Shown: positions 1 to 6,876 of the stretch, one piece after another
Layout: every line of letters begins with the position of its first letter
Position numbering within the stretch: position 1 is the first letter of the stretch
Position numbers and translations under genes: made by a program
Notes under the pieces: generated by a model
The model's database searches: none
The model's input: the letters and a program-made list of their open reading frames with translations, nothing else
Told to the model about the DNA's origin: nothing
Assembly: GCA_023432235.1 (NCBI GenBank)
Contig: JAEYUX010000063.1
Span: forward strand, 1 to 21,063
Length of the DNA: 21,063 nucleotides
Origin: Actinomycetes bacterium
GTDB lineage: Bacteria > Actinomycetota > Actinomycetes > Actinomycetales > Demequinaceae
Direction of reading: 5' to 3'

Positions 1-135
1 GGCGCCTCCCTATGGCGGGGCCAGCGTGTCTTGCGCCTCAGCGTCTCCGATGCGGCAACGACGGCGGACGATATCGACGCGTCTGTCGAGGCGATTCTCA
101 CGTGCTGGGAGGGCGTGCGGACGCGGGCGACGTAG
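1..135 (+). CDS. PLP-dependent decarboxylase, C-terminal fragment (5' end outside window)
   Basis: Frame 1 is open from the first base to a TAG at 133-135, giving the last 44 residues of a protein that begins before the window. The segment reads WRGQRVLRLSVSDAATTADD and continues with an Asp-rich amphipathic helix. This matches the C-terminal end of group II pyridoxal-dependent decarboxylases (aromatic-L-amino-acid or diaminobutyrate/tyrosine decarboxylase type), where a WRG...LR.S.S...T..D pattern is followed by the final helix. The catalytic Lys and PLP-binding residues lie upstream and cannot be seen, so the substrate is unknown. The family call rests on this short tail only; another fold-type I PLP enzyme is possible. 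The next gene starts 121 bases downstream from what looks like its own promoter. Confidence 0.6.
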   Translation, partial: GASLWRGQRVLRLSVSDAATTADDIDASVEAILTCWEGVRTRAT

Positions 136-220
136 GTCGTGGGCGGATTACGCGCTTTCGTCCGTATTCCGGCGTGCGCTGTCCACAACGACGCTCCACG
201 ACGGTTGTGCTGAAGCGCTA

Positions 221-249
221 TGGTCACGCGCTGCCCCCAGTTCTAGGGT
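221..249 (+). promoter_or_regulatory. Putative promoter of the phosphotransferase gene, leaderless arrangement
   Basis: A -10-like TAGGGT (244-249) lies seven bases before the ATG at 257. A -35-like TGGTCA (221-226) is 17 bases upstream of it. Transcription would start at or next to the A of the start codon. No good Shine-Dalgarno sequence is present, although AGGG inside the hexamer could act as a weak one. Confidence 0.4.
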
Positions 250-256
250 TTTCGGC

Positions 257-1159
257 ATGACAACCTCCGCGCGGACGCCCGTCGCGGAGGTGCACATCGA
301 TCCCGAACTCGTCACCGAGCTGCTGCGCACGCAGGTGCCGGAGGCACAACAGTTCGCGCTCGGCGAGCCACATGCAGGCCGCGATGCCGTCGTGTGGCGC
401 CTCGGCAGCGATTGGGCCGTGAGGCTCCCCCGTCGCCAGCTCGCCGCGGATCGGCAATCCACTGAACTCGATTGGCTGCCTCACCTTGCTGGGGGGTGGC
501 CGTTTCGTGCCCCCGTCCCGGTGCGCGTTGGCCGCCCAACGCCGCGTTACCCATGGCGCTGGAGCATCGTCCCGTGGGTACCCGGCACCCCCATGACCCA
601 CGCGCCGCTCTCCCTTGGCGGCGCCGCACAACTCGGTCACGCGTTGGCCGCACTCCATACGCCCGCGCCAGCACAGGCGCCGCGTCACCCGCGTTGGTCG
701 CAGCCTTTGCGGTCGCGAGCGGCACGCACGGAAGATCGGCTCGTCACCTTGGGGCGGCGTACCGAGGTGGGTCCGTGGCGACTCAATGTCGCGGCGGCGT
801 GCCGGATCGTGAAGGCTGGCGTCACCCGGCCCATTGGGCCCGAGCGGTGGTGCCACCTCGACCTGCGCGCTGAGCATGTCATGACCGTGAATGGCCACCT
901 CGCGGGCATCATCGACTGGGGCGACGCGGCGGTGGCGGACCCAGCCACCGACGTCGGCCAGGTGCTTGCATCCATTCCCATCACCGCATGGGACGCCTTC
1001 ATCACGGGCTACGGCGGCATCGATTCCGACACCTTCACCCGCGCACGCGCTGCTGCCGTTGAGTTCGCTGCGAGCCTCGCCCTCACCGGCAGCCCTCACG
1101 ATCTGCACGCCGGATGGGCTGGGCTTGTCTCCCTTGGCGTCGCTCACCGCGCGGCCTGA
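257..1159 (+). CDS. Aminoglycoside phosphotransferase (APH)-fold kinase
   Basis: This 300-residue protein has the APH/choline-kinase fold. Visible elements are the ATP-lobe strand AVRLPRR (54-60; Arg56 sits where kinases have the ATP Lys, or that role falls to a nearby residue), Glu70 in the helix-C position, the catalytic loop HLDLRAEH (200-207, catalytic Asp202) and the metal-binding IDWGD (219-223, Asp220). The usual loop is HGDxxxxN; here the metal-ligand Asn is replaced by His207. The closest pattern is the actinobacterial group annotated as aminoglycoside or macrolide phosphotransferase family, most of which have no tested substrate. The ATG at 257 is preferred over upstream in-frame starts because residue similarity begins there and a -10 box sits directly before it. 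The real substrate (antibiotic, sugar or metabolite) cannot be told from sequence, so a resistance role should not be assumed. Confidence 0.8.
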   Translation: MTTSARTPVAEVHIDPELVTELLRTQVPEAQQFALGEPHAGRDAVVWRLGSDWAVRLPRRQLAADRQSTELDWLPHLAGGWPFRAPVPVRVGRPTPRYPWRWSIVPWVPGTPMTHAPLSLGGAAQLGHALAALHTPAPAQAPRHPRWSQPLRSRAARTEDRLVTLGRRTEVGPWRLNVAAACRIVKAGVTRPIGPERWCHLDLRAEHVMTVNGHLAGIIDWGDAAVADPATDVGQVLASIPITAWDAFITGYGGIDSDTFTRARAAAVEFAASLALTGSPHDLHAGWAGLVSLGVAHRAA

Positions 1160-1187
1160 CCTCCCCAAGCCTGGCGCACGACGACAT

Positions 1188-1193
1188 TAGGCT
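1188..1193 (+). promoter_or_regulatory. Putative -10 box (TAGGCT), leaderless start for the MgtE-like gene
   Basis: TAGGCT ends six bases before the ATG at 1200, and no Shine-Dalgarno sequence intervenes. The spacing suggests that the transcript begins at the start codon. No convincing -35 was found. Confidence 0.35.
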
Positions 1194-1199
1194 GAGCCC

Positions 1200-2504
1200 A
1201 TGAGCACGGCAGTGGAGCGCGTCTATGTGGCACGGCTGGCCGGAACAACCGTCTTCGATCCCCTCGGAGACGCAGTGGGCCGCGTCCGCGACGTTGTCCT
1301 GCTCATGCGCAGGACTGGCGCCCCCTCCGCCGTGGGCCTCGTTGTCGAGGTCCCTGGGCGTCGGCGCGTATTCTTGCCCCTCACCCGGGTCACGTCGATC
1401 GCGCCGGGACAGGTGATCTGTACGGGCGTCGTCAACTTGCGCCGCTTCCAAGCGCGCGCCTCGGAAACTCTTGCCGTTGGCGAGCTCTTTGACCGCTCCG
1501 TCACTCTCAAAGAGGACAAGACGACGGCGTATATCGAAGACATCGCGATTGAGCAGACGCGCGGGCGTACGTGGCAAGTGACCAAGCTGTATGTACGTAA
1601 GGGCGAGCGCCGCCGTGGAGTCCTCGGTTTGTCGCGCCGTGGTGAAGCTCTCGTTGTGGACGTTGACGCGGTAACCGGGCTCGCGACCCGCGATGCGATG
1701 CAAGGCGCGGCGCTCGTCATTCAGTCATTTGCCGACTACAAGCCGGCTGACCTCGCCGCCGCGCTCATGGAGATGTCCCCCGCACGTTCCGCGGAGATCG
1801 CAGCAGCACTCGATGACGAGCGGCTCGCCGACGTGCTCGAAGAGCTCCCCGAGGAAGACCAGATTGCTTTGCTCAGCACCTTGCGTCACGACCGTGCCGC
1901 AGACGTGCTCGAAGCAATGGAAAGTGACGACGCCGCCGACCTGCTCGGCGATCTGCCGCCCAACCAGGCGCAAGAACTGCTCGCTCTCATGGAGCCGGAA
2001 GACGCCCGCCGCGTCCGTCAGCTCCTCGGTTATGAGGACGACTCCGCAGGTGGCCTCATGACGACCGATCCCGTCATCGTGGGGCCAGAGACAACTGTCG
2101 CCACGTGTCTGGCGCTCGTACGCCGTCAGTCTCTTGCCCCCGCTCTCGCGACGATGGTGTTCGTGGTGCGACCGCCGCTCGAGACGCCAACCGGTCGCTA
2201 CATCGGCCTCGTGCACTTCCAGCGACTCCTGCGCGAGCCGCCTCACGACTCCGTTGGCAACTACGTGGACCCGACGATCGCAGCACTCAACCCGAACGAC
2301 CACCTCTCAGAGGTCGCGCGCCGCATGGCGGCTTACGACATCATGGCGCTACCTGTTGTCGACGAGGACCACCACCTCGTCGGGGCGATTTCAATCGACG
2401 ACGTGCTCGACCACATCCTCCCAAGCGACTGGCGCGAGCACGATCCGAGCGACCAGCAGGAGGACCGCACCGCGACGTCGGACGAGGGGGGCGACAATGT
2501 CTGA
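1200..2504 (+). CDS. Soluble PRC-barrel / MgtE_N / tandem-CBS protein (MgtE-like sensor without channel)
   Basis: This 434-residue protein carries the cytosolic parts of an MgtE magnesium channel but no membrane domain. Residues about 5-80 and 90-165 look like PRC-barrel-type beta domains (VGRVRDVVL; IEDIAIEQ). Residues about 180-280 form the repeated MgtE_N superhelix (acidic repeats LADVLEELPEEDQ and AADLLGDLPPNQ). A linker SAGGLMTTDP (282-291) leads into two CBS domains (about 286-345 and 350-408, the latter with DIMALPVVDE). An acidic polar tail follows with no hydrophobic span. In MgtE the N and CBS domains bind Mg2+ and gate the pore; here they would sense Mg2+ or a nucleotide and act on a partner. 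The stop codon overlaps the DUF1003 start (ATGTCTGA), so the two are translationally coupled. It is often annotated 'magnesium transporter', but transport by this protein alone is unlikely. Confidence 0.85.
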   Translation: MSTAVERVYVARLAGTTVFDPLGDAVGRVRDVVLLMRRTGAPSAVGLVVEVPGRRRVFLPLTRVTSIAPGQVICTGVVNLRRFQARASETLAVGELFDRSVTLKEDKTTAYIEDIAIEQTRGRTWQVTKLYVRKGERRRGVLGLSRRGEALVVDVDAVTGLATRDAMQGAALVIQSFADYKPADLAAALMEMSPARSAEIAAALDDERLADVLEELPEEDQIALLSTLRHDRAADVLEAMESDDAADLLGDLPPNQAQELLALMEPEDARRVRQLLGYEDDSAGGLMTTDPVIVGPETTVATCLALVRRQSLAPALATMVFVVRPPLETPTGRYIGLVHFQRLLREPPHDSVGNYVDPTIAALNPNDHLSEVARRMAAYDIMALPVVDEDHHLVGAISIDDVLDHILPSDWREHDPSDQQEDRTATSDEGGDNV

Positions 2505-3024
2505 GGGCCGCCTCGACCGTCCCAAGCGCGAGCGCGGCCTCTTCCGCAATCGCCTCCCTACCGCTAAGCGCACCGACCGCTTCGGTCGAATTTCCGAAGG
2601 CATCGCGCGCTTCCTCGGCACGCCTCGCTTCTTGCTCTATCTCACGATCTTCTGCGTCGCATGGTTGGTGTGGAACACATGGGCTCCCGAGGACATGCGC
2701 TTCGACTCGTCCGAGTACGGCTACACGGTCCTCACGCTCATGCTGTCCTTGCAGGCCTCGTACGCCGCACCTCTCATCCTCCTCGCGCAGAATCGTCAGG
2801 ACGACCGCGATCGCGTTTCAGCCGAGCAGGATCGTCAGCGCGCCGAGCGCTCACTTGCTGACACCGAGTACCTCGCACGAGAAGTTGCGGCACTACGCCA
2901 AGCGCTGGGAGAGACGGCAACACGCGACTTTGTTCGCTCCGAGCTCCGTGCGCTCCTCGAAGACTTGCGTGAAGATCTGCGCGATGAGGATCGTAGCGAT
3001 CACCGCGAATCGCGCACTTCCTGA
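2497..3024 (+). CDS. DUF1003 family membrane protein
   Basis: This 175-residue protein has a basic N-terminus (1-43), two transmembrane helices (about 44-60 and 76-97), and a long charged helix likely to be coiled coil (about 100-165). The second helix carries the family signature LSLQASYAAPLILLAQNRQ (83-101). The DUF1003 function is not established. The start ATG at 2497 lies inside the end of the preceding gene in another frame, with a purine-rich GAGGGGGG ribosome site just before it (about 2484-2491). The eight-base overlap with the PRC/MgtE_N/CBS gene implies coordinated, stoichiometric production. I infer that this two-helix protein may be the membrane partner that the channel-less MgtE-like sensor acts on. 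The mrp gene follows after 48 bases, with its own apparent promoter. Confidence 0.85.
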   Translation: MSEGRLDRPKRERGLFRNRLPTAKRTDRFGRISEGIARFLGTPRFLLYLTIFCVAWLVWNTWAPEDMRFDSSEYGYTVLTLMLSLQASYAAPLILLAQNRQDDRDRVSAEQDRQRAERSLADTEYLAREVAALRQALGETATRDFVRSELRALLEDLREDLRDEDRSDHRESRTS

Positions 3025-3060
3025 GTCCTGAGTCCGTCACGTGGCCCCTTGAGCCGTGCC

Positions 3061-3066
3061 TACGAT
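3061..3066 (+). promoter_or_regulatory. Putative -10 box (TACGAT), leaderless start for mrp
   Basis: TACGAT ends six bases before the ATG at 3073, the same geometry as at 1188 and 6855. This supports the ATG at 3073 over the in-frame TTG at 3049, because a transcript starting at 3073 would not contain the TTG. Confidence 0.35.
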
Positions 3067-3072
3067 GGACGC

Positions 3073-4215
3073 ATGTCGACAGTTGAGCTCGTGACCGCTG
3101 CCCTGGCGCAGGTGATTGACCCCGAGATCCGGCGCCCCATCACGGAGATCGGCATGGTCCGCTCGGTAGAGGTCACCGCCGACGGTGTCGCCGTTGTGGG
3201 GATCGACCTCACCACTCAAGGCTGTCCCATGAAGGACCGCATCAGCAGGGATGTCGAGGCCGCAGCGGCAAGCGTTGACGGCGTGAACAGCGTGCGCGTC
3301 GAGCTCGGCGTCATGACCGAGGAACAGCGCCTGTCGCTGCGATCGCAGCTTCGCGGCGGCAAGCCCGAACCCGTCATCCCGTTCACCCAGCCAGGCAACC
3401 TCACCCGCGTGTACGCCATCGCGTCGGGCAAGGGTGGCGTCGGCAAGTCCACGGTGACCGCGAATCTTGCCGCGGCGATGGCCGCCGAGGGTCTCAAGGT
3501 TGGCGTGCTCGACGCAGACATCTTTGGCTTCTCAATTCCCGGAATGCTCGGCGTTGAAGGTCAACCCACCCGCCTTGACGACATGCTGCTGCCCCCAATC
3601 GCGCATGAGGTGAAGGCGGTATCGATCGGGATGTTCGTGCCCGACGGCCAGCCGGTGGTGTGGCGCGGACCCATGTTGCACCGGGCACTTGAGCAATTCC
3701 TTGCCGATGTGTTCTGGGGTGACCTCGACGTTCTCCTCCTTGATCTTCCCCCCGGCACCGGCGACATCGCGATCTCCGTCGCGCAGCTCTTGCCGCACGC
3801 CGAACTCGTCGTGGTGACGACGCCGCAGGCAGCAGCCGCTGGAGTGGCCGAACGCGCGGGTTCGATTGCCACGCAAACGTCACAGTCGGTGGTGGGCGTC
3901 ATTGAGAACATGTCGTGGATGGAGCAGCCCGACGGCAGCCGTCTTCACCTGTTTGGCGAAGGGGGTGGCCAGCGCGTTGCCGATCGCTTGAGCTCCACAC
4001 TTGGCACCTCGGTGCCGTTGCTCGGACAGGTGCCCATTGACGTTGCGCTGCGCGAAGGTGGTGACATCGGCGAACCAGTGGTGATCTCGACGCCCGAGTC
4101 CCCTGCCGCCCAGGCACTGCGAGAGGTTGCGCGCACTCTAGGCAACCGCCGACGTGGCTTGGCCGGTCGCAACCTCGCCGTGACGCCCGTGTCGGGTTCT
4201 GCCGCCAGCTCCTAG
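3073..4215 (+). CDS. mrp: Mrp/ApbC/NBP35-type P-loop ATPase, Fe-S cluster carrier
   Basis: This 380-residue cytosolic protein has an N-terminal MIP18/DUF59 domain (about 1-85; DPEIRRPITEIGMV and the conserved CPMKDR with Cys51) fused to a MinD-like ATPase. The ATPase has the deviant Walker A SGKGGVGKST (118-127), switch I region LDADIFGFSIPGMLG (146-160) and Walker B LLLDLPPGTGD (221-231). Mrp proteins bind ATP and carry [4Fe-4S] clusters to apoproteins. The bridging CxxC ligand pair that E. coli-type proteins have after the ENMS motif is absent: here ENMSWMEQPDGS (278-289) has no cysteine. This seems usual for actinobacterial Mrp, but it makes cluster binding through that site impossible. 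The gene ends with a TAG that overlaps the stop of the convergent membrane protein gene by four bases. Confidence 0.9.
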   Translation: MSTVELVTAALAQVIDPEIRRPITEIGMVRSVEVTADGVAVVGIDLTTQGCPMKDRISRDVEAAAASVDGVNSVRVELGVMTEEQRLSLRSQLRGGKPEPVIPFTQPGNLTRVYAIASGKGGVGKSTVTANLAAAMAAEGLKVGVLDADIFGFSIPGMLGVEGQPTRLDDMLLPPIAHEVKAVSIGMFVPDGQPVVWRGPMLHRALEQFLADVFWGDLDVLLLDLPPGTGDIAISVAQLLPHAELVVVTTPQAAAAGVAERAGSIATQTSQSVVGVIENMSWMEQPDGSRLHLFGEGGGQRVADRLSSTLGTSVPLLGQVPIDVALREGGDIGEPVVISTPESPAAQALREVARTLGNRRRGLAGRNLAVTPVSGSAASS

Positions 4216-4721
4216 ACCCGCCGGCCCCACCCGGCGATGATCGCCGCCACGAGACCCGCGACAACTGCACCAGTCGAGATCGTTGGCGTTGCAAGGGCGG
4301 TGAGGACGGCGTCGTCCCATCCGAGACCGCTCGCCTTGCCCCCACCCAAGAACTCAGCGACGCCATTGGCGTCGTCAATCACCTGATTGGCCACTCCCGT
4401 CGTCGCCATGAGGTGGGTGCCAATAGCCGCTGCCACGAAGGCCGTCACCTGAGGCGCAAGACCGCGCGTCCTGTCGAGGGTGCGCACGGTGAAGCCCACC
4501 GCTGCCGCAACCAACGTGCCCAACATGACGAGCGCAAGGAGCACATGCGAGTCGGGAACAAGAATCGACAGCGCGAGCCCCACCACCACGGCAACGATGA
4601 GAGCACCGAGAGCCACGCCCATGCGGTTGCGGCGCAGGCGCTCAAGCACTGACGGCGCAGGAGCCTGTGGTGCCGGCACCGGCTCTGTAGGAACTTGTCG
4701 TGCTTTGTCCGACGCTGCCAT
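4212..4721 (-). CDS. Small hydrophobic membrane protein of unknown function
   Basis: I do not recognise a named family. The 169-residue product has a Pro/Ala-rich cytosolic N-terminus (1-30), a basic stretch RLRRNRMG, and probable transmembrane helices at about 34-54, 58-78, 91-108 and 147-165. A soluble loop of about 40 residues (109-146; VIDDANGVAEFLGGG) separates the last two. There are no catalytic motifs and no Cys. The start at 4721 is supported by GGAGGAG a few bases upstream. The gene reads convergently into mrp, with stop codons sharing the CTAG at 4212-4215, and is divergent from the galactokinase-family gene. Its position says nothing firm about its role. Confidence 0.75.
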   Translation of the reverse strand: MAASDKARQVPTEPVPAPQAPAPSVLERLRRNRMGVALGALIVAVVVGLALSILVPDSHVLLALVMLGTLVAAAVGFTVRTLDRTRGLAPQVTAFVAAAIGTHLMATTGVANQVIDDANGVAEFLGGGKASGLGWDDAVLTALATPTISTGAVVAGLVAAIIAGWGRRV

Positions 4722-4801
4722 CGCGACTCCTCCACGTAGTGACTCAGACGTTTACCTCATCTTGTCACGACGTACCGCAAGGCGTCAGCGCGGTGCGCTG
4801 G

Positions 4802-4807
4802 CACAAT
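4802..4807 (+). promoter_or_regulatory. Putative -10 box (CACAAT), leaderless start for the galactokinase-family gene
   Basis: CACAAT ends six bases before the ATG at 4814, and no Shine-Dalgarno sequence precedes that ATG. An overlapping alternative is TACAGA (4808 onward), which is too close. The -35 is unclear. Confidence 0.35.
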
Positions 4808-4813
4808 ACAGAT

Positions 4814-6043
4814 ATGGGACGCGTCGAGGAGGCCGCCGGACCGCGCTGGGTCGAACCGTGGCCGCGTGATGAGGGTCGCCGCGCGGCGCGAGACCTGCTT
4901 GCCGCTGCTTTTGAGTGCAAGCCCGATGCCGAGGCGTCCGCTCCCGGGCGCATCACCATCATGGGCGAGTACACCGATGTTGGCGGCGGCTTGAGCCTCC
5001 CAACTGTCATTCCCCACCGCACCTACGTGGCTGTGCATCGGCGCGACGATGATCGAATCCGAATCGCTCATGCACCTCACGAGAGTTCACCTGACGGCCC
5101 AGGGGTGTGGACTGGGTCGCTGGCTGATCTCGTCGAACCTCGCGACGGCCGGTGGGTGGGCTACCTCGCTGGCCCGCTCTGGGCTTTGCAGGAACGCGGC
5201 TTCGCGGGACCGGGCCTCGACATCGCCGTCACCTCATGTGTGCCCTTCGGGGCGGGAGTGTCCTCGCTCGTCTCAGCCACGGCAGCTGTCGCGCTCGCCA
5301 CGAATGACGCGTGGGGGCTTGGCCTGCCGGTTGGACCCGACGCACACGAGATCGCTGACCTCTGCGTCGACGTTGAGAACGACTTTGTTGGCGCAGCCAC
5401 GGCGGGCCTCAGTCAACACGCGATTGTGCGCTGTCGCGAAGGAGAAGCACTGCTGCTCGACTTCAGTGAAAGGCCTCCCCGAGCCGAGCCATGTCCACTG
5501 TATTTTCCCGAGTACGGCCTCACGCTTCTCATCATCCACGCGGTTCCACGAGCAGCCACGCAAGTGGAACTCGTGCGCAGCCGCGTTGGCGAGATGGACC
5601 AGGCCCGTCAAGCACTCGGCCTCAGCAGTCTGCGGGAACTTGTTGGCAACCCTGGGGCCCGTCAACTCCTCGACACGATCGACGATCCGCTCCTGCAACG
5701 GCGAGCGCGCCACTTCCTGACGGAGAACGAGCGGGTAGAACTCATGCGCGATGAGTTCTCCGGCACTGGCCCGGCCCACGAGCGCTTTGTCGAAGCGGGC
5801 AAGGCGATGTACCGCTCGCACGCGTCACTTGACGCCAACATTGAAGTGTCGAGCCCGGCCCTCAACCTTGCGGTGGAAACGGCGTTTCGCTCGGGTGCAC
5901 TCGGCGCGCACATGATGGGAGCGGGAGTCGATAGCTCCGCCGTGGCGCTCGTGCGCAAGGCCGCTGCCGAATCCACCGCTCGAATGATCGACAAAGAGTT
6001 CGTTGACGCGGGACTTCCGCGGCCCGCGTTCTTGATGCTCTAG
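4814..6043 (+). CDS. Galactokinase-family GHMP kinase with degenerate active site
   Basis: This 409-residue cytosolic protein follows the galactokinase plan along its whole length. It has an N-terminal signature APGRITIMGEYTDVGGG (43-59), a GHMP phosphate loop CVPFGAGVSS (142-151), the ENDFVGAATAGLSQ segment (188-201) and a C-terminal HMMGAGVDSSAVALV (366-380). Several positions that are nearly invariant in galactokinase differ. GEHTDYNGG has become GEYTDVGGG. The catalytic Asp of the GGMDQ motif (Asp174 in E. coli, Asp186 in human) is Ser200 in GLSQ. The glycine-rich GGGFGG near the C-terminus has become GAGVDSS. The Arg and Glu near the N-terminus (Arg46, Glu52) remain. It therefore probably is not a working galactokinase; it may phosphorylate another sugar, bind one, or regulate. 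No gal operon genes are adjacent. The ATG at 4814 fits the family N-terminus (RWVEPWPRDEG). Confidence 0.8.
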   Translation: MGRVEEAAGPRWVEPWPRDEGRRAARDLLAAAFECKPDAEASAPGRITIMGEYTDVGGGLSLPTVIPHRTYVAVHRRDDDRIRIAHAPHESSPDGPGVWTGSLADLVEPRDGRWVGYLAGPLWALQERGFAGPGLDIAVTSCVPFGAGVSSLVSATAAVALATNDAWGLGLPVGPDAHEIADLCVDVENDFVGAATAGLSQHAIVRCREGEALLLDFSERPPRAEPCPLYFPEYGLTLLIIHAVPRAATQVELVRSRVGEMDQARQALGLSSLRELVGNPGARQLLDTIDDPLLQRRARHFLTENERVELMRDEFSGTGPAHERFVEAGKAMYRSHASLDANIEVSSPALNLAVETAFRSGALGAHMMGAGVDSSAVALVRKAAAESTARMIDKEFVDAGLPRPAFLML

Positions 6044-6047
6044 GGCT

Positions 6048-6848
6048 CTAACCCAACGCGTAATCAACGACCAGCGGTGCGTGGTCCGTCCACCGCGCAT
6101 CCCACGATGACTGGCGATCGACGCGTGCGGCAGTCGCCGCTTGAGCAAGCGCGGGACTCGCAAACTGGTAATCGATGCGCCAACCCGAGTCCGTGTCAAA
6201 GGCCTTGCCTCGCATTGACCACCACGTGTACGGGCCGTCTTGCACGCCCACGAGCGTCCTGTGGACATCGACCCAGCCGGCCCCGATCCACCGGTCCAGA
6301 TAGGCGCGCTCTTCTGGCAAGAACCCGGCGGATTTGAGATTCCCTTTCCAGTTCTTGATGTCATGCTGCGTGTGGGCAATGTTGATGTCCCCCATGACAA
6401 CAACCCGCTCATACTCGGCAAGCAACTGCTCCATGCGGGCCGTCATCGCATCGAGGTGCTCATACTTGAGGTCCATCTTGGGTGTGCCCGCCTCGCCAGA
6501 GTGGACATAGACCGACACCACCCGGACGGGTCCAGCAGGAGAGTCCACCGTCGCCTCGACCCACCGCCCCGTGTGAAGAGGCAAGGCGGCAACACCCCCG
6601 AGTGCCGCCGCGTCAATGAGGACATCGCGCATCGGCATGCGAGAGATGAGCGCGACGCCCGCGCGCCCCTTCACATCGCACGCGATCCGCTCAACATGCC
6701 AACCGTCAAAGGAGGCGTCAACGATGTCGTCCGGAGCGCGCACTTCTTGAAGCGCGATGACATCAGCCTCGACGACGTCCAGCCACTCCTGCATGCCCTT
6801 TCGGAGGGCAGCACGGATTCCATTGACATTGGCGGTGACGATACGCAT
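6048..6848 (-). CDS. xth: Exodeoxyribonuclease III (AP endonuclease, ExoIII family)
   Basis: This 266-residue enzyme of the ExoIII/APE1 fold cuts the backbone 5' to abasic sites and trims 3' blocks in base-excision repair. Metal and catalytic residues align with ExoIII: Asn7 in ANVNGIRA, Glu35 in LQEVRA, Tyr114 in SVYVHSG, Asp154 and Asn156 in GDINIAHT, WRIDYQFAS (223-231) with Asp226, and the terminal DHAPL (255-259) with Asp255-His256. Length is normal for the family (about 260-270). The stop lies four bases from the stop of the convergent galactokinase-family gene. The start at 6848 is preceded by a -10-like box with no spacer for a standard ribosome site, so the gene is probably transcribed from its own promoter 28 bases after folD. 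Confidence 0.93.
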   Translation of the reverse strand: MRIVTANVNGIRAALRKGMQEWLDVVEADVIALQEVRAPDDIVDASFDGWHVERIACDVKGRAGVALISRMPMRDVLIDAAALGGVAALPLHTGRWVEATVDSPAGPVRVVSVYVHSGEAGTPKMDLKYEHLDAMTARMEQLLAEYERVVVMGDINIAHTQHDIKNWKGNLKSAGFLPEERAYLDRWIGAGWVDVHRTLVGVQDGPYTWWSMRGKAFDTDSGWRIDYQFASPALAQAATAARVDRQSSWDARWTDHAPLVVDYALG

Positions 6849-6854
6849 GCGGTC

Positions 6855-6860
6855 ACCCTA
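6855..6860 (-). promoter_or_regulatory. Putative -10 box (TAGGGT), leaderless start for xth
   Basis: On the minus strand TAGGGT ends six bases before the ATG at 6848. The same hexamer precedes the phosphotransferase at 257. The alternative reading is that AGGGTGA acts as a Shine-Dalgarno sequence in a transcript coming from folD. Confidence 0.35.
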
Positions 6861-6876
6861 CCGGCGGCCTCTGACG

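Noticed and set aside
224..1168. Minus-strand open frame of 314 codons across the phosphotransferase gene
   Set aside because: The plus-strand frame has APH motifs; the minus frame has low-complexity Arg/Gly-rich translation.
3049..3072. Eight extra N-terminal codons for mrp starting from TTG
   Set aside because: The extension is not family-like and would include the -10 box TACGAT; the ATG at 3073 is a better start.
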